From Streptomyces flavidovirens DSM 40150 (GTDB lineage: Bacteria > Actinomycetota > Actinomycetes > Streptomycetales > Streptomycetaceae): a DNA stretch of 64,000 bases. The notes below the pieces were generated by a model that was not told the origin of the DNA, made no database searches, and was given only the letters and a program-made list of their open reading frames with translations. A program made the translations under genes and the position numbers. The stretch is taken from positions 62,001 through 126,000 of the forward strand of contig NZ_AUBE01000001.1 in the NCBI RefSeq assembly GCF_000429085.1. Reading direction: 5' to 3'. Numbering within the stretch: position 1 is the first letter of the stretch; each line of letters begins with the position of its first letter. This document shows, one piece after another, positions 51,530 to 60,916 of this stretch.

Positions 51530-52936
51530 TCAGGTACGGGGCCGGCCGGGCAGGGCGAGGGCCGGCAGCAGGGTGAGCGCGCTGATGCCGAGCGCCCACC
51601 AGAAGGCGGTGGCGAAGGCGTCGGCGGGGGCGGCGCCGGTGATCTGGTGCTGGAGCACGATCACCAGCGTCGCGGTGCCGAGCGAGCCACCGATGCGGTG
51701 CACGACGTTGTTGATGCCGGCCGCCTGTGGCATCTGCTGCGGCTCCACGCTCTGGAACACCGCGGTCACCATGGGATTCATGGCCGCGCCGAGTCCCGCC
51801 CCGCGGACGAACAGGCCCAGGGTGAGCAGGATCTCGCTCGGCTGCGAGCCGACCTGGGTGTAGGCGAGCGTGCCGGCCATGGACAGTGCGATGCCGACGA
51901 GGAGCACCGGGCGCAGGCCGAACCGCTCGGTCAGCTTTCCGGCGAAGAACATGGCCACGGCGATGCCGATGTCCTGCGGGATCAGCAGCAGACCCGCGTG
52001 CAGGGCGTCCTGGCCCCGTGCCTGCTGGTAGTACAGCGGCAGCATGAACATCGAGCTGAACAGGGCCGCGCCGACCAGGAACGACGTGAGGACGGCATTA
52101 CTGAACGCCCGGCGGGCGAACAGCCGCAGATCCAGCACGGGGCTGCCCTTCGACCGCAGCGCGTGAACGACGTACGCGATGAGCAGCAGCGCGCCCACCG
52201 CGACCGGGGCGTGGACCACGGTGTCCTCGAAGCCGTGCCCGTTGCCCGTCTCGGCGAAGCCGTAGATGAGCGCCGCCAGGCCCGGTGAGATCAGCAGCAG
52301 CCCGAGCAGATCGAGCTTCTGGCCGCCTTCCGGTGGGGTGGCGGGGAGCACGCGGGCCGCCAGCAGGAGGGTGATCGCGCCGAGGGGGATGTTGATGTAG
52401 AAGATCCACTGCCAGCTCAGGGTGCCGATCAGGATGCCGCCGATCACCGGCCCGAGGGCGGGCGCGAAGGTGAGCGGGATGATCAGCAGGCTCATGACCC
52501 GCCCGATCCGCCGGGGTCCCGCGGCCTGGGCGATCATCGACTGGCCGATGGGCTGGATGAGGCCTCCGCCGATGCCCTGGAGCACCCGGAAGGCGATCAG
52601 CGAGGCGGCCGACCAGGCCAGGCCGCACAGCGCGGAGCCGATGACGAAGCACGCCACCGAGACCATCCAGGTCCGCTTGGCGCCGAAGCGGTTGGTGGCC
52701 CAGCCGCTGACCGGGGCGACGAGCGCGAACGCCAGCAGGTAACCGGTGCTGATCCACTGCACCGTGGCAAGGGTGCTGTCGAAGTCACGGCGGATGGATT
52801 CGATGCCGACGTTGACGATCGTGGAGTCGAGTACGGCGAGGATCGTGCCCAGCACCAGTACGGCGCCGAGTTTCAGCACCGCGGGTTCGAGACGGTCGCC
52901 GGACGGCGCCGCGTTCGCGCGCACGGTCGTGGACAT
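51530..52936 (-). CDS. DHA2-family (14-TMS) drug exporter 1
   Basis: A 468-residue MFS transporter of the DHA2 family with motif LDSTIVNVGIESIRRDF after the first helix and FRVLQGIGGGLIQPIGQSMIAQ (motif with GGGxxxP). It exports drugs by proton antiport and is likely part of self-resistance. It lies 36 bases upstream of the glycosyltransferase 2 gene, same strand. Confidence 0.92.
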   Translation of the reverse strand: MSTTVRANAAPSGDRLEPAVLKLGAVLVLGTILAVLDSTIVNVGIESIRRDFDSTLATVQWISTGYLLAFALVAPVSGWATNRFGAKRTWMVSVACFVIGSALCGLAWSAASLIAFRVLQGIGGGLIQPIGQSMIAQAAGPRRIGRVMSLLIIPLTFAPALGPVIGGILIGTLSWQWIFYINIPLGAITLLLAARVLPATPPEGGQKLDLLGLLLISPGLAALIYGFAETGNGHGFEDTVVHAPVAVGALLLIAYVVHALRSKGSPVLDLRLFARRAFSNAVLTSFLVGAALFSSMFMLPLYYQQARGQDALHAGLLLIPQDIGIAVAMFFAGKLTERFGLRPVLLVGIALSMAGTLAYTQVGSQPSEILLTLGLFVRGAGLGAAMNPMVTAVFQSVEPQQMPQAAGINNVVHRIGGSLGTATLVIVLQHQITGAAPADAFATAFWWALGISALTLLPALALPGRPRT

Positions 52937-52986
52937 GGGTGTCTTCCCTCGGTTCGGGAGGCGGGAGCGGGACAGGGGAAAGGGAG

Positions 52987-53024
52987 CCGCGGCCCGGCAG
53001 CCGGGGGAGCGTGCCGGGCCGCGG
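52987..53024 (-). terminator. 13-bp hairpin between oxidoreductase and exporter genes
   Basis: CCGCGGCCCGGCA (52987-52999) pairs exactly with 53012-53024 over 12 bases. It lies downstream of the oxidoreductase gene (minus strand) and may end or attenuate the upstream transcript. Confidence 0.65.
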
Positions 53025-53065
53025 CGGTCTGGAAGCCGGCGCGCCGGGTGCGGCGCGCGGCGGCG

Positions 53066-54043
53066 TCAGGGAATGAGCACGACCCGGCCGAGCTGGGAGC
53101 GCTCCTCCATCACGTGGTGGGCCTTGGCGGCCTCGGCGAGCGGGAGTTCGGCGTGCACGACCGGCCGCACCTTCCCGCTGAGCACCATGTCGCAGACCTC
53201 TTCGACGATCTTGTCGAAGTTGTCGACCTGGCCGTCCATGACGCCCATGGAGAAGTGCGTGAGGTACTTGCCCGCGATGTCCTCCAGGGAGACGGTCGGC
53301 AGTTCCAGGCCGCCGCCGGCCGAACCGTAGAACACCAGCCGCCCGAAGGGCTTGAGCAGCGCGATGCTCTTGTGGGTGATGTCCGCGCCGACGCTGTCCA
53401 GGACGATGTCCACCCCGGCGCCGCCGGTGGCCGCGCGGACCTCCTCCTCCCAGCCGTCACGGCTGTAGTCCACCGCCACGTCCGCGCCCAGTTCCCTGGC
53501 GAAGGCCAGCTTGGCGGGGTCCTTGGCGGTGGCGATGACCGTACCGGCGCCGAGTGCCTTGGCCATCTGCACCACGAGGTGGCCGATCGCGCCCGCGGCG
53601 GCGTGCACCAGTACGCTCTCGCCCTTCTTGAGGAACGCGGCCTGGATCACTTCGAGTCCGACCTGGGCGGGCGAGCTGAGCATGGTCGCCTGCGCGGCGT
53701 CCATCTGCTCCGGAACGCGCACCAGGTCCTTGACCCGGGCCAGGGAGTACTCGGCGAACGCGTCCTTGAAGATGACGCTGGCGACCCGCTCGCCGACCGC
53801 GAAGCCCTCCACGCCCGGACCGAGCGCGTCGATGAAACCGACCGCGTCACCTCCGGGGCAGGCGGGCAGCTCCAGACGCTCGCCGTAGTAGAAGTTGCCC
53901 GCGCGCTCCTGGATCCCGGCGAAGTTGACTCCGATCGCCTCGGCGCGGATACGCACCTGTCCGGGACCCGGCTCGGGCTTCTCGACCTCGTCGACCTGCA
54001 GTACCTCCGGCGTTCCGTGCTGGTGGTAGCGGACGATGCGCAT
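53066..54043 (-). CDS. zinc-type/quinone oxidoreductase (MDR superfamily)
   Basis: A 325-residue medium-chain reductase of the quinone oxidoreductase branch. The cofactor motif is VLVHAAAGAIGHLVVQMAKALGAGTVIAT, and no structural or catalytic zinc ligands are seen. ATG 54043 gives the standard start MRIVRYHQHGTPEVLQVDEV. It probably reduces an enone or quinone using NADPH, either for tailoring or for detoxifying the quinone product. Confidence 0.9.
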   Translation of the reverse strand: MRIVRYHQHGTPEVLQVDEVEKPEPGPGQVRIRAEAIGVNFAGIQERAGNFYYGERLELPACPGGDAVGFIDALGPGVEGFAVGERVASVIFKDAFAEYSLARVKDLVRVPEQMDAAQATMLSSPAQVGLEVIQAAFLKKGESVLVHAAAGAIGHLVVQMAKALGAGTVIATAKDPAKLAFARELGADVAVDYSRDGWEEEVRAATGGAGVDIVLDSVGADITHKSIALLKPFGRLVFYGSAGGGLELPTVSLEDIAGKYLTHFSMGVMDGQVDNFDKIVEEVCDMVLSGKVRPVVHAELPLAEAAKAHHVMEERSQLGRVVLIP

Positions 54044-54128
54044 GGGTCTCTCTTTCTCTAGCTCCCGGTGTCGGTGCCGCCAGCCTCGCGGGGGCCACTG
54101 GAGCGTGCGCCGAGCGGTGCTGGACCGG

Positions 54129-55040
54129 TCAGCGGGCGTGGGATTCGGTGCCGGGCTCGGTGCCGGGTTCGATGCCGGCGAACAGGTCGTCCTCGGGCAG
54201 CGTCGTCTCGACGTACGAGCGGGCCAGGTGGTAGTCCTCCGTCGGCCAGGCCCGCTGCTCCACATCGAGCGGGCAGGAGCGCTCGGGCCCGTCCGGGTTG
54301 ACCTGCGTCTCATGGGCGAGCAGGGCGCGCAGCCGGGTCGGGAACCACTCGGCGCACTCGACCTGCGTGGTGATCTCCCACTTCTCCTCGACGTCGGCCA
54401 GCTCCTTGAGCACCTCACCGTGCGGCGAGTCGAGACCGGCGGCCGTCATGGCGTCGTAGATCGCCTGGAAGTACGCCTTGCTGAAGGCGAGGGTGTAGTA
54501 GAGCTTGAGCGGCTGCCACGGCTCGCCGGTGCCCGGATAGCGCTTGGGGTCGCCGGCGGCGGCGAACGCCTCGGCCGAGACCTGGTAGGTCTTGATGTGG
54601 TCCGGATGGGGGTACCCGCCGTTCTCGTCGTACGTCACCACGACGTGCGGCCGGAAGGTGCGCATCGCCTCGACCAGCGGCCGGGCCGCGTCCTCCAGCG
54701 GCTCGAGGGCGAAGCAGCCGTCGGGCAGCGCCTCGCCGTTCCCGGGCAGCCCGGAGTCGGTGAATCCCATGAAGCGCTGCTGTACGCCGAGGATCTCGCG
54801 GGCCCGCTCCATCTCCGCGCGCCGCAGCCGCGGCAGGTCGGCCCACACCTCGGGACGGTCCATCGCCGGGTTGAGCACATCACCGCGCTCGCCGCCGGTC
54901 ATGGTGCACACGAGGACCTCGGCGCCCTCGGAGGCGTAACGCGCCAGTGTCGCCGCTCCCTTGCTCGATTCGTCGTCCGGGTGCGCGTGCACGGCCATCA
55001 GCCGCAGGCCGCCGCGGAGTTCAGCGGTGGACTTGGTCAT
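54129..55040 (-). CDS. mca: mycothiol S-conjugate amidase
   Basis: A 303-residue PIG-L/LmbE-family amidase. The zinc motif AHPDDE is at residues 19-24, with YDENGGYPHPDH and LKLYYTLAFSKAYFQAI, typical of Mca rather than MshB. Mca cleaves mycothiol conjugates of electrophiles to a mercapturic acid, which is exported. ATG 55040 has AGGAG upstream. It lies between an oxidoreductase and an exporter inside the biosynthetic cluster, so it is likely a dedicated copy for a thiol-reactive product or intermediate. Confidence 0.92.
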   Translation of the reverse strand: MTKSTAELRGGLRLMAVHAHPDDESSKGAATLARYASEGAEVLVCTMTGGERGDVLNPAMDRPEVWADLPRLRRAEMERAREILGVQQRFMGFTDSGLPGNGEALPDGCFALEPLEDAARPLVEAMRTFRPHVVVTYDENGGYPHPDHIKTYQVSAEAFAAAGDPKRYPGTGEPWQPLKLYYTLAFSKAYFQAIYDAMTAAGLDSPHGEVLKELADVEEKWEITTQVECAEWFPTRLRALLAHETQVNPDGPERSCPLDVEQRAWPTEDYHLARSYVETTLPEDDLFAGIEPGTEPGTESHAR

Positions 55041-55102
55041 GGGGCTCTCCTGTCGTGTGGGTCGGCGTGTGGTGGGTCGGTCGGCGTACGGAAAAAGGTC
55101 GT

Positions 55103-56506
55103 TCAGCCCTTGCCCGGAGCGTGCCGTGGGTACAGCGCGGCGGGGATCAGGGTCAGTGCGCTGAAGGCCAGCGCCCACCAGAAGGTGTGGGCGTAGGCGG
55201 ACTGGACGCTGCCGTCGTGCGCGGCCGCGTCGTTCAGCGCGTTCTGCAGGATGACGGCCAGCACGGCGGTGCCGATCGAGCCACCGATGCGGTTGAGGAC
55301 CGTACGGGCGCTGGTGGCCGCGGGCGCCTGGGTGCGGTCGACGGAGGTGTACGTGGCGGCGACGTTCGGCGGGACGACGGCCCCGAGACCGATGCCCCGT
55401 ACGAACAGAGCGGCGATCAGCAGAAGTTCGGGCGGGCGGTCGCCGGTCATGACGAAGGGAACGGTGCCGGCGACGGTGAGCCCGATGCCCACGAGTACGA
55501 CGTTGCGCGGTCCGTGGCGGTCGGTGAGCCGGCCGGCCGTCGGTGTGATCAGCGCGCTGCCCAGCGCCTGGGGCGCCAGCAGCAGTCCGGCGTGCAGCGC
55601 GCTCGTTCCCCGCACCTGCATGAAGTACAGCGGCAGCAGCAGCATCGAGGAGTAGAGGGCCGCGCCGAGCAGGAAGGTGTTGACGCCCGCGAGGGCGAAC
55701 CCCCGGCCCGCGAAGAGCCTCAGGTCCAGCAGCGGGGTGCGGGCGGTGTGAAGAGCGTGGAAGACATAGCCCGCCAGGAACGCGAAGCCGCCCACGAGGG
55801 CCACGGCCTGGGTGAGGTCCACTCCGCCCCGGCCGAACTGGGCGAGTCCGTACACGAGAGCGGCGAGTCCGGGCGGGAGGAGCATCAGCCCGAGGCCGTC
55901 GGGACGTACGGCGGTGTCGCGTTCGGCCTGGTCGGCCGGAACGATACGGGCGGCCAGCACCAGCGCGATCAGTCCGACGGGGACATTGACCAGGAACAGC
56001 CAGCGCCACCCCGCCCCTTGGACGAGCAGTCCGCCGATGACCGGGCCGAGGATCGGCGCGACGGAGACCGGCACGGTGATGATGCCGACCAGCCTGCCGA
56101 TCCGCTGGGGTCCGGCGTGCCGGGCGACCAGGGCCTGGCCGACGGGCTGCATGAGCCCGCCGCCGACGCCCTGAAGCAGCCGGAAGGCGATCAGCGAGCT
56201 GCCCGACCAGGCCAGTCCGCTCAGCGCCGAGGCCACGACGAACAACGCGACGGCGGCGAGCCATACCCGCTTGCCGCCGAAACGCCGGTGCAGCCAGCCG
56301 GAGAGCGGTGCGACGAACGCGACGGTGAGCAGGTAGCCGGTACTGACCCACTGCACCGTCGTCATGGACTCGTCGAGGCCGTCGGCCATGGCACCCATGC
56401 CGACGTTCACGATCGTGGTGTCGAGCTGGGCGAGCACCGCGCCGAGGATCAGGACTCCGCCGAGCTTGATCAGGGCCGGGTCCAGACGCTCGTCCGACGT
56501 GTTCAA
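55103..56506 (-). CDS. DHA2-family (14-TMS) drug exporter 2
   Basis: A 467-residue DHA2 exporter, clearly paralogous to the one at 51530: LDTTIVNVGMGAMADGL, VQWVSTGYLLTVAFVAPLSGW and FRLLQGVGGGLMQPVGQALVAR. Its promoter (TTGACA-N17-TAAATT) and three 17-bp repeats lie between it and the divergent TetR gene, so it is the likely target of that repressor. It probably exports the product or its mercapturate. Confidence 0.93.
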   Translation of the reverse strand: MNTSDERLDPALIKLGGVLILGAVLAQLDTTIVNVGMGAMADGLDESMTTVQWVSTGYLLTVAFVAPLSGWLHRRFGGKRVWLAAVALFVVASALSGLAWSGSSLIAFRLLQGVGGGLMQPVGQALVARHAGPQRIGRLVGIITVPVSVAPILGPVIGGLLVQGAGWRWLFLVNVPVGLIALVLAARIVPADQAERDTAVRPDGLGLMLLPPGLAALVYGLAQFGRGGVDLTQAVALVGGFAFLAGYVFHALHTARTPLLDLRLFAGRGFALAGVNTFLLGAALYSSMLLLPLYFMQVRGTSALHAGLLLAPQALGSALITPTAGRLTDRHGPRNVVLVGIGLTVAGTVPFVMTGDRPPELLLIAALFVRGIGLGAVVPPNVAATYTSVDRTQAPAATSARTVLNRIGGSIGTAVLAVILQNALNDAAAHDGSVQSAYAHTFWWALAFSALTLIPAALYPRHAPGKG

Positions 56507-56547
56507 CGAACCTCCTGCGCAGAGCTCAGTGGGGGGATACGGGAAAA

Positions 56548-56598
56548 AATTTAGGTCGGACCAGAATTTATGTCAAACCAAAATATATGTCCGGCCAA
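56548..56598. promoter_or_regulatory. exporter promoter overlapped by three 17-bp operator-like repeats
   Basis: On the minus strand TTGACA (56576-56571) and TAAATT (56553-56548) are 17 bases apart, a near-ideal housekeeping promoter for the exporter gene. Three direct repeats of a 17-base unit, consensus AATTTATGTCnnACCAA, cover 56548-56564, 56565-56581 and 56582-56598. A partial fourth GTCC-TGG follows. Confidence 0.82.
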
Positions 56599-56620
56599 AT
56601 GTCCTGGGTAGGATGGGCGC

Positions 56621-57298
56621 ATGCCAGGAGCCACAGCCACCCCGCACCGGGACGCATCCGCCGAGGGCGGCCTGCGCGGGCGCAAGAAGCGCGAGACCCG
56701 CGACCGGCTGGCCCATGTCGCGACGCTGCTGTTCATCGAGCGGGGGTTCGAGAACGTCACCATCGCGGAGGTCGCCGAAGCCGCCCACGTGTCGAAGATG
56801 ACGGTCAGCAACTACTTCCCCCTCAAGGAAGACCTCGTCTTCGACGCCCATGAAGGGGTCCTGGACAGCCTTGCCCGCGTGGTGCGCGAGCGACGGCCCC
56901 AGGAGTCGGCGCTGCACGCCCTGCGTCGCAGCTTCCTCGCGTCCCTGGACCGGCCCCACCCGCTGAACGGCCGTTGCACACCCGGTTTCGCCCGGCTCGT
57001 CCACGACAGCCCACGCCTGCGCGCACGCGAACGCGAGATCGACGAGCAGCGTGAGGCGGCCCTGGCCCGCGCCCTGGCCGAAGCGACCGGAGCCGGGCCC
57101 GAAGATCCCCTGCCCGACTTGAGCGCGGCTCAGCTCGCGGCCGTACAGCGGGTGCTGCAGCGCCGCGTGCGCGCCCTGATCCGCCGTGACACGCCCGAGG
57201 ACGCGCTGCGCGAGGAGATCGAGGAGCTCGCCCGTACGGCCTTCGGCGTACTGGAGCCCGCACTGGGCGAGTACTGCGTCCGGCCCGCACAGGAGTAG
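56621..57298 (+). CDS. TetR-family repressor
   Basis: A 225-residue TetR regulator: the helix-turn-helix is VATLLFIERGFENVTIAEVAEAAHVSKMTVSNYFPLKEDLVF (about residues 30-70), followed by a ligand-binding helical domain. It is divergent from the DHA2 exporter 2 gene and should repress it, and perhaps itself, until the product binds. ATG 56621 lies 23 bases from the last repeat. Confidence 0.93.
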   Translation: MPGATATPHRDASAEGGLRGRKKRETRDRLAHVATLLFIERGFENVTIAEVAEAAHVSKMTVSNYFPLKEDLVFDAHEGVLDSLARVVRERRPQESALHALRRSFLASLDRPHPLNGRCTPGFARLVHDSPRLRAREREIDEQREAALARALAEATGAGPEDPLPDLSAAQLAAVQRVLQRRVRALIRRDTPEDALREEIEELARTAFGVLEPALGEYCVRPAQE

Positions 57299-57429
57299 AG
57301 GAGCCGCGCGCGGCGACCGGGTCCAGCGGGATTCCAGCGGCCGTTGCCACCCTGCGGTGCCAGGAACGCTCTCCGGGCCGTCGCGCCATCCGCGCCGGGC
57401 CCGGACGGCAGGCACGAAAGGAGAGGGCG

Positions 57430-58146
57430 TTGTCCGCCTCGACACTGCCCGGCACCCCGCCGGCGCCCCGGACACCCACCGCAGGGCACAAGGGGAACAA
57501 CCTGACCGGGTTCACCCTCACGCACGACCTGATCCGCCGGGCCGTCCCGGAGCTCGGCCGGCGGCTGGCCAACGCCGCGTCGGACGGGGCCCTCGACCCG
57601 GCGGCGGTGACACGGCTCACCACCTGGTGGGGGATGTTCACCACGATCCTCGACGGCCATCACACCAGTGAGGACTCCCACGTCTGGCCGGTCGTCCTGG
57701 CCGCCGACCCCGCCCTGGAAACGGTCTCCCGCACCCTGGAACAGCAGCACGCCTCCCTCGACGGACACCTGGCCGGCATCCACGAAGGCCTGCGCCTGCT
57801 GCGTGACAACCCCGGATCGCACGAACCCGGACTCAGCCACCTGCTGGCCCGCATCGCCGAGTTCGACGCGTTGATGTACGACCACCTCCAACTGGAGGAG
57901 CGCACCATGGTCCCCGTCCTGCGCGACCGGGTGACCGGCGAGGCGTACGCGGCGATGCTCGCCTCCCTCGCCTCCGGGCACGACCCGGCGGACTTCGTAC
58001 CGACCATGCCGCTCCTGCTGGAGCAGGCGTCCCAGCAGGACCGGGAGTTCATGCTCGGCGGGATGCCCGCCGAGCTGCGGACCCGCTACGAGCAGGAGTG
58101 GGAACCGGCCTACTCCGAGCTGCTGGCCACGCTCCCCGCCGCCTGA
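57430..58146 (+). CDS. hemerythrin-like (HHE) protein
   Basis: A 238-residue helical protein with an HHE domain. Possible iron ligands are in TLTHDLIRRAV, FTTILDGHHTSEDSHVWPVV, TLEQQHASLDGHL and MYDHLQLEERTMVPVL, spaced as in diiron hemerythrins. These bind oxygen or sense redox; the job here is unknown. It begins at TTG 57430 after AAAGGAG. It follows the TetR gene by 131 bases. Confidence 0.85.
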   Translation: MSASTLPGTPPAPRTPTAGHKGNNLTGFTLTHDLIRRAVPELGRRLANAASDGALDPAAVTRLTTWWGMFTTILDGHHTSEDSHVWPVVLAADPALETVSRTLEQQHASLDGHLAGIHEGLRLLRDNPGSHEPGLSHLLARIAEFDALMYDHLQLEERTMVPVLRDRVTGEAYAAMLASLASGHDPADFVPTMPLLLEQASQQDREFMLGGMPAELRTRYEQEWEPAYSELLATLPAA

Positions 58147-58207
58147 CAACCCGCTGCCGCCCCAGGGCTTGCGGCGCACTGCCTTCGACGAAATGGTGAA
58201 TTCGGCA

Positions 58208-59224
58208 ATGAGACTTCTGGTCATCGGCGGAACGGTCTTCCTGGGCAGGGCCTTCGTGGCCGAGGCCCGCTCAAGGGGGTGGCACGTCACCACCTTCCAC
58301 CGCGGACGCTCCGGCTCCGACCTGCCCGGCGTGCAGGTCGTCAACGGAGACCGGGAGAACGCGGCGGATCTCGCCCGGCTGGCCACGCACGGCCCCTGGG
58401 ACGCGGTCGTCGACGTCTGCGGCTACGCGCCCGCCGTCGTCGGCGCCTCGGTCCGGGCGCTGACCCGGCACGCGGGCGCCTACCTGTACGTATCCAGCAT
58501 CAACGCCCTCGCGCCCTGGCCCGCCGCCCCGGTCGACGAATCCTCGCCGCTGCTGCCCTGCGACCCGGACGCCGGGCCCGACGACGCCGGCTACGCGGAG
58601 CTCAAGGCGGGCTGCGAGCGCGTGGTCGAAAGGGATTTCACCGGCCGTACGCTGATCCTCCGTCCCGGCGTCGTCATCGGCCCCGGCGACAAGATGCGGC
58701 GCGTCACCTACTGGCTGCGCCGGTCCTCCCGTGGCGGACGGATGCTGGCGGGCGGCGGCCCGGCCCGCACGATGCAGCTGATCGACGCACGGGACATCGC
58801 GGCCTTCGGCCTGGACCGGATCGAACTCGGCGGCTCCGGCGCCTACCTCACCACCGGCACTCCGGCCAACGTCACCTGGGGCGACTTCCTCGGCGAATGC
58901 GCCGCGCTGACCGGCGCGGGCGCCGAACCGGTGTGGGCGGACGACGCCTTTCTCGCGGAGCAGGGCATCGCGCCCTTCGTCACGATCCCGCTCTGGGCGC
59001 CGCCCGCCGAACAGCTCGCCGCGGTCTGGGACTTCTCCTCGGAAAAGGCACTGGCGGACGGGTTGCGCTGCCGTCCCGTCCTGGAGTCCGTACGCGACAC
59101 CTGGGACTGGCTGCGAGCGCCGGGCGGCATGGAGGAGGCATTCGGTACGTACCGCTACCCGGACCAGACCCTGGACGCGGAACGGGAGGTGCGCGTTCTG
59201 GCCGCCTGGGACGCCCGTAACTGA
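58208..59224 (+). CDS. NAD-dependent epimerase/dehydratase family protein (extended SDR)
   Basis: A 338-residue extended or atypical SDR with GGTVFLGRAF for NAD binding and YVSSINALAPW in the active-site strand; the usual YxxxK is YAELK (Tyr and Lys kept). Related Streptomyces proteins are annotated as reductases. In this cluster it could be a sugar 4-ketoreductase, but its closest relatives by memory are not sugar enzymes, so the role is open. ATG 58208 lacks a good ribosome binding site; an in-frame TTG at 58169 is possible. Confidence 0.8.
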   Translation: MRLLVIGGTVFLGRAFVAEARSRGWHVTTFHRGRSGSDLPGVQVVNGDRENAADLARLATHGPWDAVVDVCGYAPAVVGASVRALTRHAGAYLYVSSINALAPWPAAPVDESSPLLPCDPDAGPDDAGYAELKAGCERVVERDFTGRTLILRPGVVIGPGDKMRRVTYWLRRSSRGGRMLAGGGPARTMQLIDARDIAAFGLDRIELGGSGAYLTTGTPANVTWGDFLGECAALTGAGAEPVWADDAFLAEQGIAPFVTIPLWAPPAEQLAAVWDFSSEKALADGLRCRPVLESVRDTWDWLRAPGGMEEAFGTYRYPDQTLDAEREVRVLAAWDARN

Positions 59225-59236
59225 ACCGCTCGGACC

Positions 59237-59298
59237 GCGAAGAGCGCTGTGGCGCGCGGGGCACTCATCGGTGCTCCGCGCGCCACAGCGCTCTTCGC
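59237..59298. terminator. long hairpin between convergent genes
   Basis: A 23-bp perfect stem (59237-59259 with 59276-59298), then one mismatch and four more pairs around a six-base loop. It lies between the epimerase-like gene (plus) and the monooxygenase gene (minus): a strong bidirectional terminator. Confidence 0.88.
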
Positions 59299-59302
59299 CG
59301 CG

Positions 59303-60916
59303 TCAGTCGCGCCGCAGACCGGCGGGCGACAGCGGCCGCGCCAGCAGGCTCGCCAGCACCGTCCGCAGCTCACCGGCGGCGTCCGGACCCCATGAAGCGG
59401 CCCGCCAGGCGACGAAACCGTCCGGCCGCACCAGCACCGCCCCGCCCGAACCGACGCCGTGTGCCCGAGGCCACTCCCCCGCCGGATCCTCCACACCGTC
59501 ACCCAGCCGCAGCACCTTCAACGGCGCCGGCCCCTGCGCCGGCTCGGTGTTCCCCGCGTCCGGGCCGAGGACCAGCGAGAAACCGGGGCCGTAGAGATCG
59601 ATGCTGGAGCAGCCGCGGCCCGCGCGCTCCACCCGCACATGCGGGGCCCTGGTGCCCGGGCGTCCCGCCACGGGCGCACGGCCGTCCGGGCCTTCGATGT
59701 CCTGGCCCCAGACCGCGCCGGAGGCGTACTGATAGCCGAGGCCCAGCGCGATACGGGCGACCCGCGCGGCCACCTCGTCCCCGCCGCCGCCCGTCCGCTC
59801 CTCCTGGAGCCGGGTCGACAGGGCACAGGTCAGTTCGGCGACCGGACGGCGCTCGGCCTCGTAACTGGCCAACAGCTCCTCCCCAGCGCTGCCGTCCAGC
59901 ACGGCGGCGAGCTTCCAGGCCAGATTGTGCGCGTCCTGCACCCCGGTGTTCGCGCCGAGACCGCCCGACGGCGGCATCACATGAGCGGCGTCGCCGACCA
60001 GCAGGACGCGGTCGCGGCGGTACTCCCGCGCGACCCAGGAGGCCAGCTCCCAGGTGTGTACGGCGCGGCCGCCGCCGGGGACGGCGGGCAGCACGCGCAA
60101 CGGCAGCGTGTCGTCCCCCACGGCCTCCCGTACCGCCCGCGCGCAGCGCTCCTCGGTGAAGTCCAGGGGGCCCTGGCCGCGTTCGGGGTCGTACGGGACC
60201 ATCAGCACCCAGCGGTCCACCGCGTCCAGCCGGGCCAGCAGGGTGCCGGGCACGGGCCGGGTGAGGTAACCCAGGCCGATGGGCCGCCCGCGCAGGGCGG
60301 TGCTCAGGTCGGCCTCGAAGGCGATGTTGACGACGTGCGCGAGGCGCTTGCCGTGGGTACGGATGCCCAGCGCGCGGCGGACGGGTGAGCGGTGGCCGTC
60401 CGCGGCGATCACGTAACGCGCCCGTACGGAGTACCGCCGGCCACTGCCACGGTCGGTGAGCATGACGTCGGCCCCGTCGGCGTCCTGGACGACCTCGCCC
60501 GCCTCGGTGTGGAACCGCACGTCGGCCCCCAGCTTCTCGGCCCGTGCGCGTACCAGCGGTTCGGCAGTGCTCTGCTCGACCAGTACGGGCGGACAGGGGC
60601 TGACGCCCGACACGGCTCCGCCGGGCGGCCGGCTGCCGCGGTAGTCCTCGGGCGCGGCCAGGGTTGACGCCCGTACGACGTCGGTGGCCTCCAGGAACAC
60701 CGAAGGCGGCGCCGCCCGCAACGGCCCCTCCAGGCCGTGGGCGCGGTACAGCTCCATCGTGCGCGGGCTGAGCACGCGGGCCTTCGCCAGCATCGACGGG
60801 CCGGGGTGCCGCTCCGCCAGCAGCACGGGGACACCGTGGCCGCGCAGGAACACCGCCGCCGACAGGCCGACGATGCCGCCGCCCACGATCAGGGCGGGGA
60901 CGTTCTCCTCGCTCAT
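59303..60916 (-). CDS. FAD-dependent aromatic polyketide monooxygenase
   Basis: A 537-residue class A flavoprotein hydroxylase of the PgaE/RdmE type. The FAD motif is LIVGGGIVGLSAAVFLRGHG and the second is VLLVGDAAHVMPPSGGLGANTGVQDAHNLAWKL; a thioredoxin-like C-terminal domain follows about residue 400. Such enzymes hydroxylate aromatic polyketides. The ATG at 60916 has GAGAGGA upstream. It is divergent from the PadR gene at 61094. Confidence 0.93.
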   Translation of the reverse strand: MSEENVPALIVGGGIVGLSAAVFLRGHGVPVLLAERHPGPSMLAKARVLSPRTMELYRAHGLEGPLRAAPPSVFLEATDVVRASTLAAPEDYRGSRPPGGAVSGVSPCPPVLVEQSTAEPLVRARAEKLGADVRFHTEAGEVVQDADGADVMLTDRGSGRRYSVRARYVIAADGHRSPVRRALGIRTHGKRLAHVVNIAFEADLSTALRGRPIGLGYLTRPVPGTLLARLDAVDRWVLMVPYDPERGQGPLDFTEERCARAVREAVGDDTLPLRVLPAVPGGGRAVHTWELASWVAREYRRDRVLLVGDAAHVMPPSGGLGANTGVQDAHNLAWKLAAVLDGSAGEELLASYEAERRPVAELTCALSTRLQEERTGGGGDEVAARVARIALGLGYQYASGAVWGQDIEGPDGRAPVAGRPGTRAPHVRVERAGRGCSSIDLYGPGFSLVLGPDAGNTEPAQGPAPLKVLRLGDGVEDPAGEWPRAHGVGSGGAVLVRPDGFVAWRAASWGPDAAGELRTVLASLLARPLSPAGLRRD

